The position numbers and the translations under genes were made by a program. From Pelobacter sp. UBA6093 (GTDB lineage Bacteria > Desulfobacterota > Desulfuromonadia > Desulfuromonadales > Syntrophotaleaceae), in the NCBI GenBank assembly GCA_002435955.1, contig DIWZ01000024.1, positions 1 through 64,000 of the forward strand: a DNA stretch of 64,000 nucleotides, given 5' to 3'. A model generated the notes under the pieces. That model was not told the DNA's origin and made no database searches. It saw only the letters and a program-made list of their open reading frames with translations. The first letter of the stretch is position 1; each line of letters begins with the position of its first letter. This document shows positions 19,883 to 27,887 of this stretch, one piece after another.

Positions 19883-20721
19883 GACCCTTCGGTTCCTTCT
19901 TCCGGCAGGATAAGCACCTCTTCCTCGATGAAAACGCTATTAGGCAACGACACCCGGCCGTCTTCGGTGTCGAGGATCGCCTTGACCGGGCCGATGAGCA
20001 GCAATTGGCCGCGATGGCCGCGCACCTGCAGCCTCTGGCCGACCACGAAGCTCTCCCGCAGGTGGAACCCGGCCATGATGTTCCTGGCCAGTTCCCGGCT
20101 CCCCCAGCCGAAGGCTACGGCCAGTGCCAGCATCATGGCGGTTACCAGCACGGTGGCCAGATTTACCAGCAAGGTGGTTTCCACCCCCAGTTGTTCCAGG
20201 GCCAAAACGGCCACGAAGACGAGAATGACATAGCGGGTCACCTGGCCCAGTGCCAACCCTCCCCGAATGCCTGACCGAACGGCCAGGGCCCCCAGGGTGG
20301 TGCCCACCAGCCGGGCGATCAGACCTCCGAACAGCAGGATCAGCATGGCCGCCAGCACATTGGGCAGATAGCCGACCAGGCTGTGCAAGGTGGTGCTTAT
20401 CCCCTGCAGGCCGAGACTCTCCGCAGCCGCCAGCACGAACACCAGCAGTACCAGCCAGTAAACCAGTCGGGCCACCAACTGCGATGCGGAAGTATCCAGC
20501 CCCAGATCCTCCAGCAGCCGGGCCGCGCCCGCCTTCTCGCCGAGACGGTCCAGACCAAGGCGCTTGAATATTCCTTTGATCACGAATTGGGCCAGTCGGG
20601 CCGTCAGCCAGCCGATAATCAGCAGCGCCAGGGCGGCTCCCAGCAGGGGAACCCACTGCACCACATCGGCAATCAGCATCTCGCGCAAGTGTTCAGTCCA
20701 GAACTCCGCTTCCCAGGGCAT
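19879..20721 (-). CDS. MscS-family small-conductance channel
   Basis: A 280-residue channel with four or so membrane segments and the MscS pore-helix region (LALAVAFGWGSRELARNIMAGFHLRESFVVGQRL) near residue 200. The beta domain follows, ending in a DGRVSLPNSVF motif, and the protein stops soon after, so the usual C-terminal alpha/beta domain is largely missing. I use the second ATG (20721), six bases after GGAGG; another ATG lies 6 bases upstream. First gene of a likely mscS - SLC13/zf-HC2 - TrkA-N operon. Confidence 0.85.
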   Translation of the reverse strand: MPWEAEFWTEHLREMLIADVVQWVPLLGAALALLIIGWLTARLAQFVIKGIFKRLGLDRLGEKAGAARLLEDLGLDTSASQLVARLVYWLVLLVFVLAAAESLGLQGISTTLHSLVGYLPNVLAAMLILLFGGLIARLVGTTLGALAVRSGIRGGLALGQVTRYVILVFVAVLALEQLGVETTLLVNLATVLVTAMMLALAVAFGWGSRELARNIMAGFHLRESFVVGQRLQVRGHRGQLLLIGPVKAILDTEDGRVSLPNSVFIEEEVLILPEEGTEGS

Positions 20722-21030
20722 CGGCATCCTCCTTCGATCCGGGTTAAATCCCCTCCATGTACTTTACCAGTGAAATGTATTTTTGACAGAGCAGACCATT
20801 GCCGAGCGTCGGCCGGCTGCAATGCCGGGATGCATTAGCCTGTTGATCCACAAAAATCCGGCCCGATTTTCCATCCTCTCGTAACGTTTTCCCACGTCCG
20901 ATAAACTCCTGGCGAGTTAAGCGAACGGCGAAGAAAATGAGCCAGGCACATGACCAGTTAAAATAACGTCGTATGCTTAATAGATACTTGCGCAGGCATG
21001 TCACCGCCATGGCGGCGTGGAGAACCTTTT
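20722..21030. other. intergenic region between divergent transporter genes
   Basis: About 310 bases between the divergent MscS operon and the second SLC13 gene. It must carry promoters for both directions, but I see no clear operator, repeat, RNA or coding region in it. Confidence 0.5.
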
Positions 21031-22875
21031 ATGATCAACGACCAAGCGGTCATTTTTGTGATTCTCGCAGGGACGATCATCCTGTTCATCTGGGGGCGTT
21101 GGCGCCATGACATGGTGGCCCTGGCTTCGCTGCTGGCCTGTGTGTTTGCGGGATTGGTGCCGCTTGAGCGTGCTTTCCTCGGACTGGGACACCCGGCGGT
21201 TATAACCGTTGCCTGTGTACTGGTGTTGAGTGCGGGATTGCAGGCCACCGGCGCGGTGGATGCGCTGATCCAGCGCGCCTTACCCAAATCGACGGGCATT
21301 ACGCTCAGTATCGGAGCACTCGTCGTTGTGGGTGCGTTTCTTTCGGGTTTTATGAACAATGTCGGCGCCATGGCGCTGCTGATGCCGATGGCGGTGCAGG
21401 TTGCAGCCAGACATGAAATCCCCCCCGGCAGGGTGCTGATGCCTTTGTCTTTTGGAACGATCCTTGGGGGGATGACGACCCTGATCGGTACGCCGCCCAA
21501 CCTTATCGTTGCGGGTTTTCGGGCTGAAACCGGGGCAAGTGGGTTTGCCATGTTCGATTTCACTCCGGTCGGTGCTGTCGTTGCCGGTGCCGGCCTTGTT
21601 TTTGCCGTCCTGGTGGGGTGGCGGCTGGTGCCTTCGCGGCAGGCGGCCGGGGCCGCAACCTTCGATACCGGCACCTATTTTACCGAGGTCCGCATCACCT
21701 CTGGAGCCAAGGCTGTTGGTAAAACGCTGCGTGAAGTTGAAAGGAGCCTGGAGGAGGCTGATGCCCAGGTGGTCGGCATGGTGCGCAACGAATTCCGCAT
21801 TTCGGTCCCCAATCCCGTAAGTGTGCTGCGTGAAGGAGACATCCTCGTGATCGAGGCCGAACCCGAGTCCCTTGCCGAAGTTTTGTCGAGCCTGGGTCTC
21901 AAGCTGGAGGAGGAGGTCCCTGTTCAGGAAGAAGAGGATAAGAATGATTCGGATGATTCGACCATTTCGGAAGGGAAATCGGCCGAAAAAAAGTCGGACG
22001 ATAAAAAAGACCCTCAGGGGGATGAAATCGAGGTGCAGGAGTTGGTCGTCATGCAGTCCTCGGGTTTGATCGGTCGCTCTGCAGCCGCTATTCAGTTGCG
22101 CACCCGCTATGGCATCAACCTGCTGGCCATTTCACGCCAGGGACGGCGATCCATCCAGCGGTTGCGGAGTACGTCGATTCAGGCGGGGGATGTATTGCTT
22201 ATGCAAGGTTCCCAGGCGGCTCTGTCAGAATTTACGTCCGCCTATGCCTGCGTACCGCTGGCAAAGCGTGCCATCAGTCTGCCCGTCAAAGGCCGCGCCA
22301 TGGCGATGCTTGTGATGGGGATAGCGATTGGCGCTGCAGCCTTCGGCCTGTTACCTGCCGCTGTGGCCTTTGCGACGGGGGTATTGGCTTTCATGGTGTT
22401 GCGCATCGTGCCGCCGCGCATGGTTTATGAAGCGATCGATTGGCCGGTCATTATTTTGTTAGGGGCGCTGTTTCCCGTCGCCGGGGCCATGGCTTCGACC
22501 GGTGCCGCCGATCTGCTGGCCCGGGGGTTGCTGAAAACTATTGCCCACGGACATCCGGTTGCGGCCCTGGCGCTGATTCTGATCGTCACCATGACCCTGT
22601 CGGATTTCATGAACAATGCCGCGACCGCCGCGGTCATGTGCCCTATCTCCATCAGTATCGCCGCACAACTCGGGGTCAATGCGGATTCCTTTCTCATGGC
22701 GGTGGCCATTGGTGCTTCCTGCGCGTTTCTGACTCCCATCGGGCATCAGAACAATACCTTGATCCTGGGTCCCGGCGGGTTTCGTTTCGGCGATTACTGG
22801 CGCCTGGGCCTGCCGATGGAAATCCTGGTGGTGATCGTCAGTCTTCCAATGCTGCTGTGGGTCTGGCCGCTATGA
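21031..22875 (+). CDS. SLC13-family permease with two internal RCK-C (TrkA-C) domains
   Basis: A 614-residue inner-membrane protein. Two halves of membrane segments flank a cytoplasmic insert of about 200 residues (about 205-405). The insert holds two RCK-C domains (GAKAVGKTLREVER and SGLIGRSAAAIQLR regions), joined by a linker very rich in Glu, Asp, Ser and Lys. The membrane halves carry the SLC13 signature FMNNVGAMALLMP and DFMNNAATAAVMCP. It probably moves an anion with Na+ under control of a ligand that binds the RCK-C domains. Start at ATG 21031 with GGAGAA upstream; an in-frame start 33 bases earlier is weaker. Confidence 0.88.
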   Translation: MINDQAVIFVILAGTIILFIWGRWRHDMVALASLLACVFAGLVPLERAFLGLGHPAVITVACVLVLSAGLQATGAVDALIQRALPKSTGITLSIGALVVVGAFLSGFMNNVGAMALLMPMAVQVAARHEIPPGRVLMPLSFGTILGGMTTLIGTPPNLIVAGFRAETGASGFAMFDFTPVGAVVAGAGLVFAVLVGWRLVPSRQAAGAATFDTGTYFTEVRITSGAKAVGKTLREVERSLEEADAQVVGMVRNEFRISVPNPVSVLREGDILVIEAEPESLAEVLSSLGLKLEEEVPVQEEEDKNDSDDSTISEGKSAEKKSDDKKDPQGDEIEVQELVVMQSSGLIGRSAAAIQLRTRYGINLLAISRQGRRSIQRLRSTSIQAGDVLLMQGSQAALSEFTSAYACVPLAKRAISLPVKGRAMAMLVMGIAIGAAAFGLLPAAVAFATGVLAFMVLRIVPPRMVYEAIDWPVIILLGALFPVAGAMASTGAADLLARGLLKTIAHGHPVAALALILIVTMTLSDFMNNAATAAVMCPISISIAAQLGVNADSFLMAVAIGASCAFLTPIGHQNNTLILGPGGFRFGDYWRLGLPMEILVVIVSLPMLLWVWPL

Positions 22876-22877
22876 CT

Positions 22878-23042
22878 AGGAGGCTGTCGGACTATCCATG
22901 CGCCGGCTGCAAATTCGGCTGTTTGGCCCATATTTCAGCTCCTTTTCGGCCCATAGCTACGGCTATGAACCTTCAAACGAGCTAAAATCTGTTCTCAAAC
23001 ATCCAAATTTTCGCTTCGGCCCGGATAGTCCGACAGACTCCT
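22878..23042. repeat. 165-bp hairpin MITE-like element with 20-base terminal inverted repeats
   Basis: Left end AGGAGGCTGTCGGACTATCC (22878-22897) and right end 23023-23042 are inverted copies with one mismatch. The interior is partly complementary as well. The exact centre (22952-22967) is CATAGC-TACG-GCTATG, so the whole element can fold into one long imperfect hairpin. It starts two bases after the stop codon of the SLC13 gene and ends five bases before the stop of the convergent mscS gene, so it may also end transcription for both. It encodes no protein. Confidence 0.85.
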
Positions 23043-23047
23043 GGCAA

Positions 23048-23971
23048 TCAAGGGGCGGCAGGTGGATCATGGCGTTGCTTTTCCAGCAGGCGCAGATCGA
23101 AAGGCTTGCTGGCCTCGCCGAAATAGACGGTTCGATGGGGGAATGGGATCTCGATGCCTTCTTCGTCGAAGGCCAGCTTCAGCCGCCGCAGAAATTCCCG
23201 GCCCACCATCCACTGGCGGATCGGCCGGGTCTTGATCCGTCCCTTGATGATCACCGCCGAATCGGCGAATTTGTCCACGCCCATGATTTCCGGCGGTTCC
23301 AGAATCAGCGGACCATAGGTTGCGTCCTCGACCATGCCCTGCAGTACGGCATCCATCACGGCCACCACCTTGTCGGTATTTTCCTTGTAGGCGACCCCGA
23401 TTTCAAACACGTAGGCCGACCATTCCTGGGTCATGTTGCTCAGGGTGTGGATAGTGCCGTTGGGAAACACATGCACCACCCCGGCCAAATCGCGCAGAAC
23501 CAAGGTGCGGAAATTGACCATCTCAACCAGTCCGCCGGTACCGTTGATGATAGCCACATCCCCGACCCGCACCTGGTTTTCGAGGATCAGGAAAAACCCG
23601 GATATGACGTCGCGTACCAGGTACTGGGCACCGAAGCCCACCGCCAGCCCGATGATTCCGGCACCGGCCAGAATGGGGCCGATCTCTACGCCGATTTCCT
23701 GCAACATCACCAGCCCGATGGCTGTCCAGAGCACCAGATAAACGGCCTTGCGAATGAGCCGTACCAAGGTGTCGGCGCGCTTGGCCGCTTCACTGGGAGG
23801 TTCTCCTTCGATCTGGCCTCTTTTGACCAGACGCAGTTCCAGTTTCTTGAGGACGCGCCCTGTTATGGCCCCCAGGATCCAGCCGATGACCAGAATAAAC
23901 AGAATGCGAATGAAGCTAAATATGAGGATCTCCCAGCTGATGGTTGACAGAAGCTGGTTAAGCATGTTCAT
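23048..23971 (-). CDS. MscS-family mechanosensitive channel
   Basis: A 307-residue channel with three membrane segments: about 15-40, 72-95 and the pore helix from about 100 (GAGIIGLAVGFGAQYLVRDVISGFFLILENQ). It has a full C-terminal region with the VFPNGTIHTLSNMTQEW beta motif and an alpha/beta domain ending in IPFPHRTVYF. It should release solutes on hypo-osmotic shock. The start has GGAGG five bases before. A further end of the hairpin element lies just upstream of the gene (24004-24023), so the gene sits between repeat ends. Confidence 0.9.
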   Translation of the reverse strand: MNMLNQLLSTISWEILIFSFIRILFILVIGWILGAITGRVLKKLELRLVKRGQIEGEPPSEAAKRADTLVRLIRKAVYLVLWTAIGLVMLQEIGVEIGPILAGAGIIGLAVGFGAQYLVRDVISGFFLILENQVRVGDVAIINGTGGLVEMVNFRTLVLRDLAGVVHVFPNGTIHTLSNMTQEWSAYVFEIGVAYKENTDKVVAVMDAVLQGMVEDATYGPLILEPPEIMGVDKFADSAVIIKGRIKTRPIRQWMVGREFLRRLKLAFDEEGIEIPFPHRTVYFGEASKPFDLRLLEKQRHDPPAAP

Positions 23972-24003
23972 AACAGTCCCTCCATGATGTTCAACAGGCC
24001 CAC

Positions 24004-24023
24004 GGATAGTCCGACAGACTCCT
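24004..24023. repeat. isolated end of the 165-bp element
   Basis: GGATAGTCCGACAGACTCCT, identical to the right end of the element at 23023-23042 and in the same orientation. The two flank the mscS gene as direct repeats, and this end is inverted relative to the left end at 22878. Confidence 0.85.
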
Positions 24024-24310
24024 TAGGTGTTAAAGGTAACAGCGGCGCAGCCGGAGTCAATACCCCTTACCGGCGAACTGGATTCGGCAGTTGCAATGAA
24101 AGACGACGGGGTTAAATTTATTGAAAAGATTAAAACAGAGCCGATGGAGAGAGGAATCCACGCGTGAGACAGTTGTTCGATCTGAAAGTTTGCATGAAAG
24201 TTCGGGCATGATCGGCCGCATTGACGCGGCGTCGCGTTACAGTGAGGCGGACGACTGCCGGAAGTGGGGAGGTCGGCGGGGCCGGTTACGGCTGCGGGTG
24301 ACAAGCGGAG

Positions 24311-25048
24311 GTGGTTTTGCGTGAAACCAAAGCGAGTGTCTGGGCTCTGCTGCGGACCGTGCTGGGTGGCCTGATGCTGCTATGGGCCGTGGAAGTGCGC
24401 GCCGCCACCGACGGCGAGGCGGCAGCCAAAGCAGCAGCCATCATCGCTCGCATGACCGCTGCTTATGCCCGGGTGCCCGCCTACCAGACCGAGACGGAGA
24501 CCAGCGAGTACCGAAAAGGTCGCCTCGTCGAGACGCGACGTTTTCGGTATTCCTTCAAAAAGCCCTATCAGCTGCGCATCGATATGGAAACACCGCACCC
24601 TGGTATGCGTCTGATCTATCCCGACGAAAACGGCAAGGTGTTCATCCGATTCGGTGGGTGGAGGGGATTCATGCCGCTTCGCCTGGCGCCGGATAATGTT
24701 CTGTTCGCGACTCGCTCCGGGCAGCGCATCGACCAGTCGGACTTCGGCTTGCTGATCCGCAATATCGGACGCAGCCTGTCCGGCCAACGGCGCGGCGAAC
24801 TGCAAGTCATGGAGCGAGACAGGCAACTGCTGCTGGAAGTGGTGGCGGTGGATCATTTCCTGCCCGGTGTGGTGACCCGTTTCCGGTTTGTTATCGACAC
24901 GACCCTCTGGTTGCCCGTGGCGGTGGAAGAGCTGACTGAGGAGGGACAGCTGAAGAGGACCATTCATTTCCGCCATTTGAAGACGGATCCCGCATTTTCG
25001 CAGCAATTTTTCCACATCGATGAAAAGGATTCCGCACATGGACAATGA
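24311..25048 (+). CDS. LolA/DUF1571-like exported protein
   Basis: A 245-residue protein with a signal peptide (about 8-30) and a domain resembling DUF1571/outer-membrane lipoprotein-sorting proteins: YQTETETSEYRKG strand, RRFRYSFKKPYQLRIDM, and a C-terminal DTTLWLPVAVEEL-like segment. Members of this fold bind lipids or lipoproteins in the periplasm. The start is uncertain: a GTG at 24311 overlaps GGAGG, and a TTG at 24317 is five bases after it. It overlaps the next gene, so the two are probably cotranslated. It is first in a cluster that suggests lipid transfer or prenyl-lipid metabolism. Confidence 0.7.
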   Translation: MVLRETKASVWALLRTVLGGLMLLWAVEVRAATDGEAAAKAAAIIARMTAAYARVPAYQTETETSEYRKGRLVETRRFRYSFKKPYQLRIDMETPHPGMRLIYPDENGKVFIRFGGWRGFMPLRLAPDNVLFATRSGQRIDQSDFGLLIRNIGRSLSGQRRGELQVMERDRQLLLEVVAVDHFLPGVVTRFRFVIDTTLWLPVAVEELTEEGQLKRTIHFRHLKTDPAFSQQFFHIDEKDSAHGQ

Positions 25049-25769
25049 GCAGGTCGGGGGCGAGCCCGCCCGAGGGGCCGAATGGTTCGTGCCGCAGTGG
25101 GGGCCGCTGCGGTTTCGCACCTTTGTCGGGCTGTTGTTTTTGCCCTATACCGGCATGGTGTTGTCGTTTGTCGTCATCGGTTCGCTGCTGGCCCGGCATA
25201 TTTACTATGGGCGCGTGCTGGCCATCGTGCTGGTCTATTTCTTCGGACTGGGGGTCGCGGCTCATGCCCTCGACGCCCTGGGCAGTAAAGGGGTGAAGCC
25301 CTGGGGCACCGTCTTCAGTCGCTCTCAACTATGGTGGCTGGCCCTTGTTTCCCTGGCGGCGGCCTACGGCATCGCCGGTTACTACATGCTGCGCTACGTG
25401 CCGCTGTTGTGGAGCATCGCCCTGCTCGAGGGTTTTTTCGTGTTTGCCTATAACCTCGAACTGTTTGGCGGCCGCTTCCATACCGATGGCTGGTTTGCCT
25501 TTTCCTGGGGGGCGCTGCCGGTGCTGGCCGGCTATGTCATGCAGACCAACCGTCTCGCATTTTCGGCGCTGTTGCTGGCTGGCGCCATGGCGCTTTTCAG
25601 CCTGGTGGAGATCAAGGTTTCCCGCCCCTACAAGGTACTGAAAAGACAACCCGATCTTGCGCCTGAAGACCGGGCCCTGCTGCAGCGCTACGAAACCTTG
25701 CTCAAATGCATCAGCCTGGGGGTCCTTCTGCTGGGGACGGGGTTGCTGATGGGCCGCCTGGCTGGATGA
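25038..25769 (+). CDS. polytopic membrane protein, possibly distantly UbiA-like
   Basis: A 243-residue protein with about seven membrane segments. The sequences around AHALDALGSKGV (about residue 75) and NLELFGGRFHTDGWFAFSWG (about 145) recall the positions of the two Asp-rich regions of UbiA prenyltransferases, but the canonical NDxxDxxxD motif is not present. Its place beside a polyprenyl synthase gene gives weak support. It overlaps the previous gene by 11 bases. The ATG at 25038 was chosen over an ATG 18 bases upstream. Function is not established. Confidence 0.6.
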   Translation: MDNEQVGGEPARGAEWFVPQWGPLRFRTFVGLLFLPYTGMVLSFVVIGSLLARHIYYGRVLAIVLVYFFGLGVAAHALDALGSKGVKPWGTVFSRSQLWWLALVSLAAAYGIAGYYMLRYVPLLWSIALLEGFFVFAYNLELFGGRFHTDGWFAFSWGALPVLAGYVMQTNRLAFSALLLAGAMALFSLVEIKVSRPYKVLKRQPDLAPEDRALLQRYETLLKCISLGVLLLGTGLLMGRLAG

Positions 25770-25843
25770 TGCTTATTCTGACAGCGGGTTCTCATGGCCG
25801 TGGTCAGCCTTTCAACCTCAATCCGAAGTGCGGGAGATTGCCC

Positions 25844-26845
25844 ATGTTCGCAGATTTTCAGGCGTATGCGGCGAGTGTCAAGCCGGGAATCGAGACTGCC
25901 CTGTGCGATTGTCTGACAACCTTGCCGGGGGTGGTGGGACTGCCTGGATCGGCTGAGACCGGGCCCTGCCTGCGCGGCGGGAAAAACATTCGTGGAGCGC
26001 TGCTCTGCCTGGTCGTCGAGGTTCTCGGCGGCAGTCCGGAGGCTGCCCTGCCGCGGGCGGTGGCCGTGGAACAGATCCAAGCCGCCAGCCTGATCCACGA
26101 CGACTTTGTCGATCAGCATCGCACCCGTCGCCAGCGTCCCGCCCTGTGGATCCTGGAAGGGCCCCGCAGGGCGGTACTGCTGGGGGATGTGTTGTTCTCC
26201 TCGGCGATCCACATGATGAGTGAACTGGGCCGGGAGGATTGCCGTATCGTCGCCCAAGCCATCGCCGAGCTTTCCCGGGGGGCCTATCATGAACCGCTGG
26301 ATCCCGCCGCCCTGCTTGCGAAGCTCGACGAAGGGGGTGTTGGCGCTGTCGGCTACGAGCAGGTCATCGCCCTCAAGACCGGCATCCTGTTCGCGGCCGC
26401 TTGCGAACTGGGGGCGGTAGCGGCGGGTGCCGAGCCTTCCATGCAGCAGCGCTGGCGGCGCTACGGCCAGCAGATCGGCGAGGCCTACCAGCTTGCCGAT
26501 GATCTTCAGGAGATGGTCCAGGCGCTCGACAAGGCGGTGCTGAGCGCCGCCGATCTCATCGATCTGGTGCCGCCCTTGCTGTTCTTCGTGCCCCAGAGCG
26601 GCCCCGCGGTGCGCAGGGCGCTTCGCCGGCAATCGGCCGAGCGGCCCGGGGAGCTTGGACCGCATATTCAGGCGGCAGTCGGGCTGATGCAAAAAGCGCG
26701 ACAGCGGCGGCTGCGCGCGGCGGTTGCCGAACTGGACGGCATGCTGCAGGGCGGCCCTCTGCTGCAACTGGCGCGCCGGACACCGCGGGACCTTATCGGG
26801 ATGTTCGATGCGACGGCTTTCCCTGCAGCAGATTGTGCGGGATAG
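25844..26845 (+). CDS. polyprenyl synthase-family protein
   Basis: A 333-residue trans-prenyltransferase. It has the basic GKNIRG motif (46-51, usually GKRxRP), a first Asp-rich motif DDFVD (86-90), and a second motif DDLQE (219-223), where the last Asp of DDxxD is Glu. The first motif is intact, so it probably binds the allylic diphosphate; the changed second motif and GKNIRG may alter activity or product length. I start at ATG 25844 (GGGAGA upstream) because the 46 residues before it look unlike protein. It follows the UbiA-like gene and is convergent with a methyltransferase gene 30 bases away. Confidence 0.8.
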   Translation: MFADFQAYAASVKPGIETALCDCLTTLPGVVGLPGSAETGPCLRGGKNIRGALLCLVVEVLGGSPEAALPRAVAVEQIQAASLIHDDFVDQHRTRRQRPALWILEGPRRAVLLGDVLFSSAIHMMSELGREDCRIVAQAIAELSRGAYHEPLDPAALLAKLDEGGVGAVGYEQVIALKTGILFAAACELGAVAAGAEPSMQQRWRRYGQQIGEAYQLADDLQEMVQALDKAVLSAADLIDLVPPLLFFVPQSGPAVRRALRRQSAERPGELGPHIQAAVGLMQKARQRRLRAAVAELDGMLQGGPLLQLARRTPRDLIGMFDATAFPAADCAG

Positions 26846-26874
26846 GGGGGCGGCGCCTGCTGCCTGCGGCGACA

Positions 26875-27579
26875 TCAGCGGGGAGGCTTTCTGGCCGTAA
26901 CGATCGCCGCGGTGCCGAAGGTCAGGGAGATCCTGGTGATATCGACAAAACCCTGCTGACGCAGCAGGGCAAGGGTGTCCGTTTGCCAGCGGGTTTCCTG
27001 CAGAAAGGTCGGCAGTTCCTGAAAAACGGTGCGCCACTCGGGAAAAAGGCGGCCGCCGATGGTGCGCATCAGGCGAAACCAGATCCGCCAGAGGCGTAAA
27101 AACCAGGGGTTGGTCGGGTAGGTGAAATCGTGCAGCAGGATCATCCCGCCCGGGCGCAGCATCGTTCCGGCGTTTGTCAGCAGAGGAGCCAAATCGGCAT
27201 ATTTGGCCAGGTAGGATGAGGTGATGCAGTCGAAGTCGCCCTCCGGGACCACCTCTTCGGCCCGACCGAGCAGAAACCGAACATTGTCCAGCCCCTCCAG
27301 GTACACCTTGGCTTCGGCCAAATCGAGATATTCGTCTCGCAACTCGACCCCCGTTATCTGACAGCCGGGAAAGGCCCGGGCGATTTTCAGGGTGAGGATG
27401 CCGGTGCCGCAGGCCTGGTCGAGTATTTTTAAGGAACCGGCCGGGATCAGATCGATGATGCGGTTTTTCCAGTACCGGTCGAAGCCGCAGGTCCAGAGCG
27501 TGACGACCCGGTCGTAGGAAAAGCCGGTACCGGAAAAGAATCGATAGACCACATCCAGTTTGGACTGCTGCGTTGCCAT
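26875..27579 (-). CDS. class I SAM-dependent methyltransferase, UbiE/COQ5-like
   Basis: A 234-residue methyltransferase with motif I ILDQACGTGILTLKIA (about residues 51-66), an acidic end of strand 2 (GVELRDEY) and a motif IV segment FDCITSSYLAKYA. The N-terminal VYRFFSGTGFSYDRVV region is like UbiE and related quinone-ring or small-lipid C-methyltransferases. It is the only minus-strand gene of the prenyl-type cluster. The substrate is not shown by the sequence. The start has GGAGG upstream. A housekeeping UbiE would be expected elsewhere in the genome. Confidence 0.8.
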   Translation of the reverse strand: MATQQSKLDVVYRFFSGTGFSYDRVVTLWTCGFDRYWKNRIIDLIPAGSLKILDQACGTGILTLKIARAFPGCQITGVELRDEYLDLAEAKVYLEGLDNVRFLLGRAEEVVPEGDFDCITSSYLAKYADLAPLLTNAGTMLRPGGMILLHDFTYPTNPWFLRLWRIWFRLMRTIGGRLFPEWRTVFQELPTFLQETRWQTDTLALLRQQGFVDITRISLTFGTAAIVTARKPPR

Positions 27580-27887
27580 GAATCCTCCTTCATGCGTGTT
27601 CCGGATGGGACGGAAAGAACGCTAATCCCCGACGATTTTCACAGTATAGCAAAAGCATTTCGGGTGGGGCTGGAGAGCACGCGCCAGGTAAAATCCATGC
27701 CATGAGTCCTGCTGTTGTTACCGACGGTTTGCCTGCCGCAAGGACCATCTCAGCACCGACGGCGCTGAACGGCGGGATTGACATTTGTGCCGTTTTCCCC
27801 TATTCCGGTAGCATGTTATGGCATGAGGATAAGTCCTCGAAAATAGAGCGCACTGCACAACTCAGGGTCTCCCGGAAAGGTTAGTCG
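27580..27887. other. intergenic region before the Nramp-family gene
   Basis: About 308 bases between the divergent methyltransferase and Nramp-family genes. Short open frames exist but lack ribosome sites and family resemblance. I see no repeat, RNA or clear operator here. Confidence 0.5.

Noticed and set aside
22878..24023. Full insertion sequence carrying a transposase
   Set aside because: The only gene between the ends is mscS; no transposase motif is present.
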